In this document: one piece after another, positions 6,749 to 8,697 of the stretch
How positions within the stretch are numbered: the stretch's first letter is position 1
Layout of the letters: each line of letters opens with the position of its first letter
Assembly (NCBI GenBank): GCA_050181295.1
Contig: JBFXDI010000156.1
Location: forward strand, 1 to 8,697
Source: JBFXDI01 sp050181295
GTDB lineage: Bacteria; Pseudomonadota; Alphaproteobacteria; Rhizobiales; Aestuariivirgaceae
Length of the DNA: 8,697 nucleotides
Direction of reading: 5' to 3'
Made by a program: the position numbers and the translations under genes
The notes under the pieces: model-generated
The model's database searches: none
Told to the model about the DNA's origin: nothing
Seen by the model: the letters and a program-made list of their open reading frames with translations, nothing else

Positions 6749-6757
6749 CGGAACAAC
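6729..6757 (+). promoter_or_regulatory. Possible promoter of the rhodanese operon
   Basis: TTGACG (6729-6734) matches 5 of 6 bases of the -35 consensus and is followed after 17 nt by AACAAC (6752-6757), a weak -10 box with 3 of 6 matches. A transcript would start about 25 nt before the rhodanese ATG. The element lies within the 5' end of the divergent desaturase frame. Confidence 0.28.
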
Positions 6758-6788
6758 TCCGATACGACCATGGCAGTGGATTGAAACA

Positions 6789-7199
6789 ATGCCCCAGAAC
6801 ATCACCATTGGCTACAAGCAGCTCTGCGCGGACGCCGAGGCTGCGATCGGGAACGTCACCGTGGAAGAGGCGATCGAGATGGCGAAGCGCGACGATGTCG
6901 TGATCGTCGATATCCGCGATATCCGTGAGCTCTGGCGCGACGGCCGCATTCCCGGCTCCTTCCATGCGCCGCGCGGCATGCTCGAGTTCTGGATCGACCC
7001 CCAGAGCCCCTACTACAAGCCTGAGTTCGGCGAGGACAAGACATACGTCTTCCATTGTGCCGGCGGGCTTCGCTCGGCGCTGGCGACCGAAGTCGCGCAA
7101 CGCATGGGCATGAAGCCCGTCGTCAACATGAAAGGCGGCTACGGCGCCTGGAAGAAGGCCGGCGGGCCGACCGAGCCCGTCAACCCGAAGGAGGAATAG
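6789..7199 (+). CDS. Single-domain rhodanese (sulfurtransferase)
   Basis: A 136-aa single rhodanese domain, a family that carries sulfane sulfur as a cysteine persulfide. Visible hallmarks are VDIRDIRELW (40-49, the early DxR motif), GRIPGSFHAPRGMLEFW (52-68), and the catalytic loop C90-AGGL-R95, a CX4R loop of the sulfur-handling type rather than the CX5R of Cdc25 phosphatases. GGYGAWKKAG (117-126) closes the domain, as is usual. There is no signal peptide, so it is cytosolic. An in-frame TTG at 6729 would add 20 residues unlike the family, so ATG 6789 is preferred; its ribosome binding site is weak. It heads a plus-strand operon with a RidA-family gene and a secreted lyase-like gene, and the stop lies 3 bp before the RidA start. 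The sulfur acceptor is unknown. Confidence 0.92.
   Translation: MPQNITIGYKQLCADAEAAIGNVTVEEAIEMAKRDDVVIVDIRDIRELWRDGRIPGSFHAPRGMLEFWIDPQSPYYKPEFGEDKTYVFHCAGGLRSALATEVAQRMGMKPVVNMKGGYGAWKKAGGPTEPVNPKEE
7188..7194 (+). promoter_or_regulatory. Ribosome binding site fixing the GTG start of the RidA-family gene
   Basis: AAGGAGG lies inside the last codons of the rhodanese gene, 8 nt before the GTG at 7203. It is the strongest Shine-Dalgarno in the window and makes the GTG start credible. Confidence 0.8.
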
Positions 7200-7202
7200 A
7201 TC

Positions 7203-7604
7203 GTGATTGGCACGCGCATTTCGTCCGGTTCGAAGTTCGAGGAGATCGCGAGCTATTCGCGCGTCGCGGTGGTTCCCGATCCCGGCGGCGACTGGCTCTT
7301 CGTCTCCGGCACGACGGGCTTCGACTATGCTACGATGAAGATTTCGGAAGATGTCGAGGAGCAGACGCGCCAGATCTTCCGCAACATCGGGCAGGCCCTT
7401 GAGAAGGCCGGCGCGAGCCTCGACAATGTGGTGCGCATCCGCGCCTTCCTCGTGCGGCCGGAGGATTTCTCGAAGGTGGCGGCCGTTGTCGGCAAGTCCA
7501 TGAAAGGCGCCATGCCCGCCAACACGACCGTCGTTGCGGGCATGATCGATCCCAGAATGCTGATCGAGATCGAGGTCACGGCGCGAAAGCCTCCGGCGCA
7601 ATGA
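7203..7604 (+). CDS. RidA/YER057c/UK114-family protein lacking the catalytic arginine
   Basis: A 133-aa protein of the Rid family, which forms trimers with ligand sites between subunits. WLFVSGTTGF (31-40), the helix EEQTRQIFRNIGQALEKAG (52-70), VVRIRAFLV (76-84) and the closing IEIEVTAR (121-128) are family features. RidA itself hydrolyses reactive 2-aminoacrylate and other imines using an arginine (R105 in E. coli). The matching segment here reads VVAGMIDPRMLIEIE, which puts methionine 114 at that position by my alignment. That places it with the Rid subfamilies that lack the arginine and have no shown deaminase activity. Arginine 118 is nearby but not in register. The start is GTG with a strong AAGGAGG. 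The stop overlaps the start of the lyase-like gene as ATGA, so the three genes are translationally linked. Confidence 0.9.
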   Translation: MIGTRISSGSKFEEIASYSRVAVVPDPGGDWLFVSGTTGFDYATMKISEDVEEQTRQIFRNIGQALEKAGASLDNVVRIRAFLVRPEDFSKVAAVVGKSMKGAMPANTTVVAGMIDPRMLIEIEVTARKPPAQ

Positions 7605-8476
7605 GACGTGCCGGACGGGGAGCAGGGCGTGCGGTGCTGGTGGCTTTCTTGGTCGCCGGCTTCGCCGCTGCCGCTCGCGCCGATCCGCCGGTCGCCATGA
7701 CGGACGGTTTCGAGACGGCGCCGCTTGACCAGTCCAAGTGGGTGCTCGTGCGCATGCCCGACCGGCGGCACTGGATCGACCGCCAGGTGGTGCGCGAGGG
7801 CACGGGCGCGCTCGCGATCCGCATCCGGGGCGGCGACCTCGAGTCCTCCTGCGACTGTCAGCTCGGCGAGGTCCGCGAGGCGGTGGCCAACCGCCTGAAG
7901 TTCGGCACCGAGGCGTGGTACGCTTTCAGCTTCCGGATCGACGGCCAGGGCGGCATCACCGGAGATCAGCGCTGGCAGATCGGGGGCTGGAAGCAGGAGG
8001 TCGATGGCAGCCCTTTCCTCGCCCAGCGTTTCGACAATGGCGTCTTCCACATCACGCTCGAGAGCCGTAAGGCGCGCATCCTGATGGCGACCTCGGAAGG
8101 CCATGCGAGCGGCTTCATCGAAGCGGTCCGCAGCGGCATCATCACCCAGTTCGAGTTCCTGTCGGATCCCGCCCGCTATTCCGAGAAAAGTGATGTCGCT
8201 GTGGAGTACGGTGATGACCCCATCCTGCCCGATCCGCGCAAGGGCTGGGTGGATATGCTCTACCACATCAAGGGTAGCCTCGCGCATGACGGCATCGTCG
8301 AGATCTGGGCCAACGGCAAGTTCATCGCGCGCGCCAGGGGAACGATCGGCATCGAGGGGGCAGGGGGTCCCTTGCAGTACCTGAAGCTCGGCCACAACCG
8401 CGCGCCGCTGCCCGGCACGGCCACCATCTACTACGACCGCTTCAAGCGCGGCGCCACCCGCGCCGACGTGGAGTAA
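7601..8476 (+). CDS. Secreted polysaccharide-lyase-like protein (heparin lyase I-like fold)
   Basis: A 291-aa exported protein. Residues 1-27 form a signal peptide with an arginine-rich start, a hydrophobic core and an ARA cleavage site before DPP, so the mature protein is periplasmic or secreted. The mature part resembles the heparin lyase I-like polysaccharide lyases with a jelly-roll fold (Pfam Polysacc_lyase, PF14099, as I recall it). Pointers are GFETAPLDQSKW (36-47), WYAFSFRI (106-113), RWQIGGWKQE (124-133), the long strand WANGKFIARARG (236-247) and YLKLGHNR (260-267) followed by IYYDRF. Cysteines 84 and 86 form a CDC motif. The substrate is not predictable and catalytic residues cannot be named with confidence; a carbohydrate-binding role is also possible. 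The ATG overlaps the RidA stop (ATGA). The stop is followed after 9 bp by a REP-like terminator hairpin. Confidence 0.8.
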   Translation: MRRAGRGAGRAVLVAFLVAGFAAAARADPPVAMTDGFETAPLDQSKWVLVRMPDRRHWIDRQVVREGTGALAIRIRGGDLESSCDCQLGEVREAVANRLKFGTEAWYAFSFRIDGQGGITGDQRWQIGGWKQEVDGSPFLAQRFDNGVFHITLESRKARILMATSEGHASGFIEAVRSGIITQFEFLSDPARYSEKSDVAVEYGDDPILPDPRKGWVDMLYHIKGSLAHDGIVEIWANGKFIARARGTIGIEGAGGPLQYLKLGHNRAPLPGTATIYYDRFKRGATRADVE

Positions 8477-8485
8477 CCCCACTTC

Positions 8486-8513
8486 GTCATTGCCGGGCTT
8501 GCCCCGGCAATCC
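8486..8513 (+). repeat. REP-like palindromic repeat, third copy
   Basis: GTCAT (8486-8490), hairpin TGCCGGG/CCCGGCA with loop CTTGC (8491-8509) and ATCC match the copy at 32-59 except for one loop base. The tail then diverges (TTTTCGC instead of ATGAACAC). It lies directly after the lyase-like gene. Confidence 0.75.
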
Positions 8514-8517
8514 TTTT
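8491..8517 (+). terminator. Possible intrinsic terminator of the rhodanese operon, formed by the REP hairpin
   Basis: A GC-rich 7-bp stem with 5-nt loop (8491-8509) is followed by ATCC and TTTT (8514-8517), starting 14 nt after the stop at 8476. The T run is short and separated from the stem, so termination may be partial. Confidence 0.45.
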
Positions 8518-8553
8518 CGCAGGCCCCGTTAGTCCAACCGCGCCCTCCGCTCA

Positions 8554-8565
8554 TCAACGCGTTGA
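8554..8565. promoter_or_regulatory. 12-bp perfect palindrome upstream of the glutathione transferase gene
   Basis: TCAACGCGTTGA is a perfect palindrome. Its right half overlaps a -35-like TTGAAT (8562-8567), which is followed after 17 nt by TTGTAT (8585-8590), a weak -10. That position would suit a repressor site, but neither promoter box is strong. Between this and the ribosome binding site I see nothing else clear except the short palindrome ACAATTGT (8581-8588). Confidence 0.3.
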
Positions 8566-8636
8566 ATGCTCTCGATCCGCACAATTGTATTGTACGCCGG
8601 CCGGCCTGCGTGCTGAGGTGCTCAGCTATCGCAAGG

Positions 8637-8641
8637 GGAGG
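8637..8641 (+). promoter_or_regulatory. Ribosome binding site of the glutathione transferase gene
   Basis: GGAGG within a purine-rich run lies 7 nt before the ATG at 8649, supporting the start of the partial gene. Confidence 0.6.
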
Positions 8642-8648
8642 GGGACGC

Positions 8649-8697
8649 ATGGCGAAGCTGCATCTCGTCGTCGGTATCAAGAACTATTCGTCCTGGT
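8649..8697 (+). CDS. Glutathione S-transferase family protein, N-terminus only
   Basis: Only 16 codons are in the window (MAKLHLVVGIKNYSSW). They match the first strand and start of helix 1 of a bacterial glutathione S-transferase group whose members begin with a pattern like LVIGNKNYSSWSLRPW; the serines at 14-15 lie in the region that contacts glutathione. The thioredoxin-like N-terminal domain and helical C-terminal domain must lie beyond the right edge. Glutathione transferases act in the cytosol on electrophiles or as isomerases and reductases; the specific role cannot be told. A good ribosome binding site precedes it. It is separated from the lyase-like gene by the REP-like element and a 135-bp intergenic region, so it is probably a separate transcription unit. 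Confidence 0.7.
   Translation, partial: MAKLHLVVGIKNYSSW

Noticed and set aside
6729..6788. Upstream TTG start for the rhodanese adding 20 residues
   Set aside because: The extra residues are not like the family, and the TTG coincides with the -35-like TTGACG.
7325..8680. 451-codon minus-strand frame opposite the RidA and lyase-like genes
   Set aside because: The plus-strand genes here have family motifs, ribosome binding sites and a signal peptide; the minus frame has none.
1..8697. CRISPR array, tRNA, rRNA, insertion sequence or phage gene
   Set aside because: No regularly spaced direct repeats, cloverleaf sequences, transposase motifs or phage proteins were seen. The only repeats are the REP-like and GGGTGG-type palindromes.

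Overview
The window is GC-rich, densely packed bacterial DNA. Its gene families and its GTCAT...GCCGGG-type palindromic repeats suggest an alphaproteobacterium, most likely of the order Hyphomicrobiales (Rhizobiales). That placement is inferred from family resemblance and repeat style, not from a marker gene. I see no rRNA, tRNA, CRISPR array, insertion sequence or phage gene.

Left side (1-239): an intergenic stretch with two REP-like palindromes in inverted orientation (32-67 and 93-128) and a second dispersed repeat of the GGGTGG...CCACC type (144-184). From 4443 down to 240, on the minus strand, lies a tight five-gene run that looks like one operon. In order of transcription it encodes a cation diffusion facilitator metal exporter with an unusually long C-terminal part, a HutD-family bicupin, an EamA/DMT-family permease, a DinB-fold metalloprotein and an HD-domain protein. 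The HD protein carries the six-ligand pattern of PhnZ/MIOX-type di-iron oxygenases. Gaps are 6 bp, 82 bp, a 4-bp ATGA overlap and 70 bp.

Centre (4444-5800): a 157-bp divergent promoter region with a good inverted repeat at 4553-4581 separates that operon from a plus-strand major-facilitator permease (4601-5800). This permease converges, with a 7-bp gap, on a minus-strand membrane fatty acid desaturase (5808 to about 6748). In this sequence the desaturase is broken by a one-base frameshift at a run of four C at 6536-6539; all three histidine boxes lie downstream of the break.

Right side (6789-8476): a plus-strand three-gene operon of a single-domain rhodanese, a RidA-family protein and a secreted polysaccharide-lyase-like protein. 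A third REP-like palindrome, which can double as a terminator, follows it. The window ends inside the first 16 codons of a glutathione S-transferase gene (8649 onward).

Most genes are ordinary housekeeping or accessory families. The points most worth a second look are the triple C-terminal repeat of the metal exporter, the frameshifted desaturase with no obvious start codon, the putative di-iron HD oxygenase, the RidA paralogue without the catalytic arginine, and the covarying REP pair. I found no convincing evidence of a wholly new multi-gene system.
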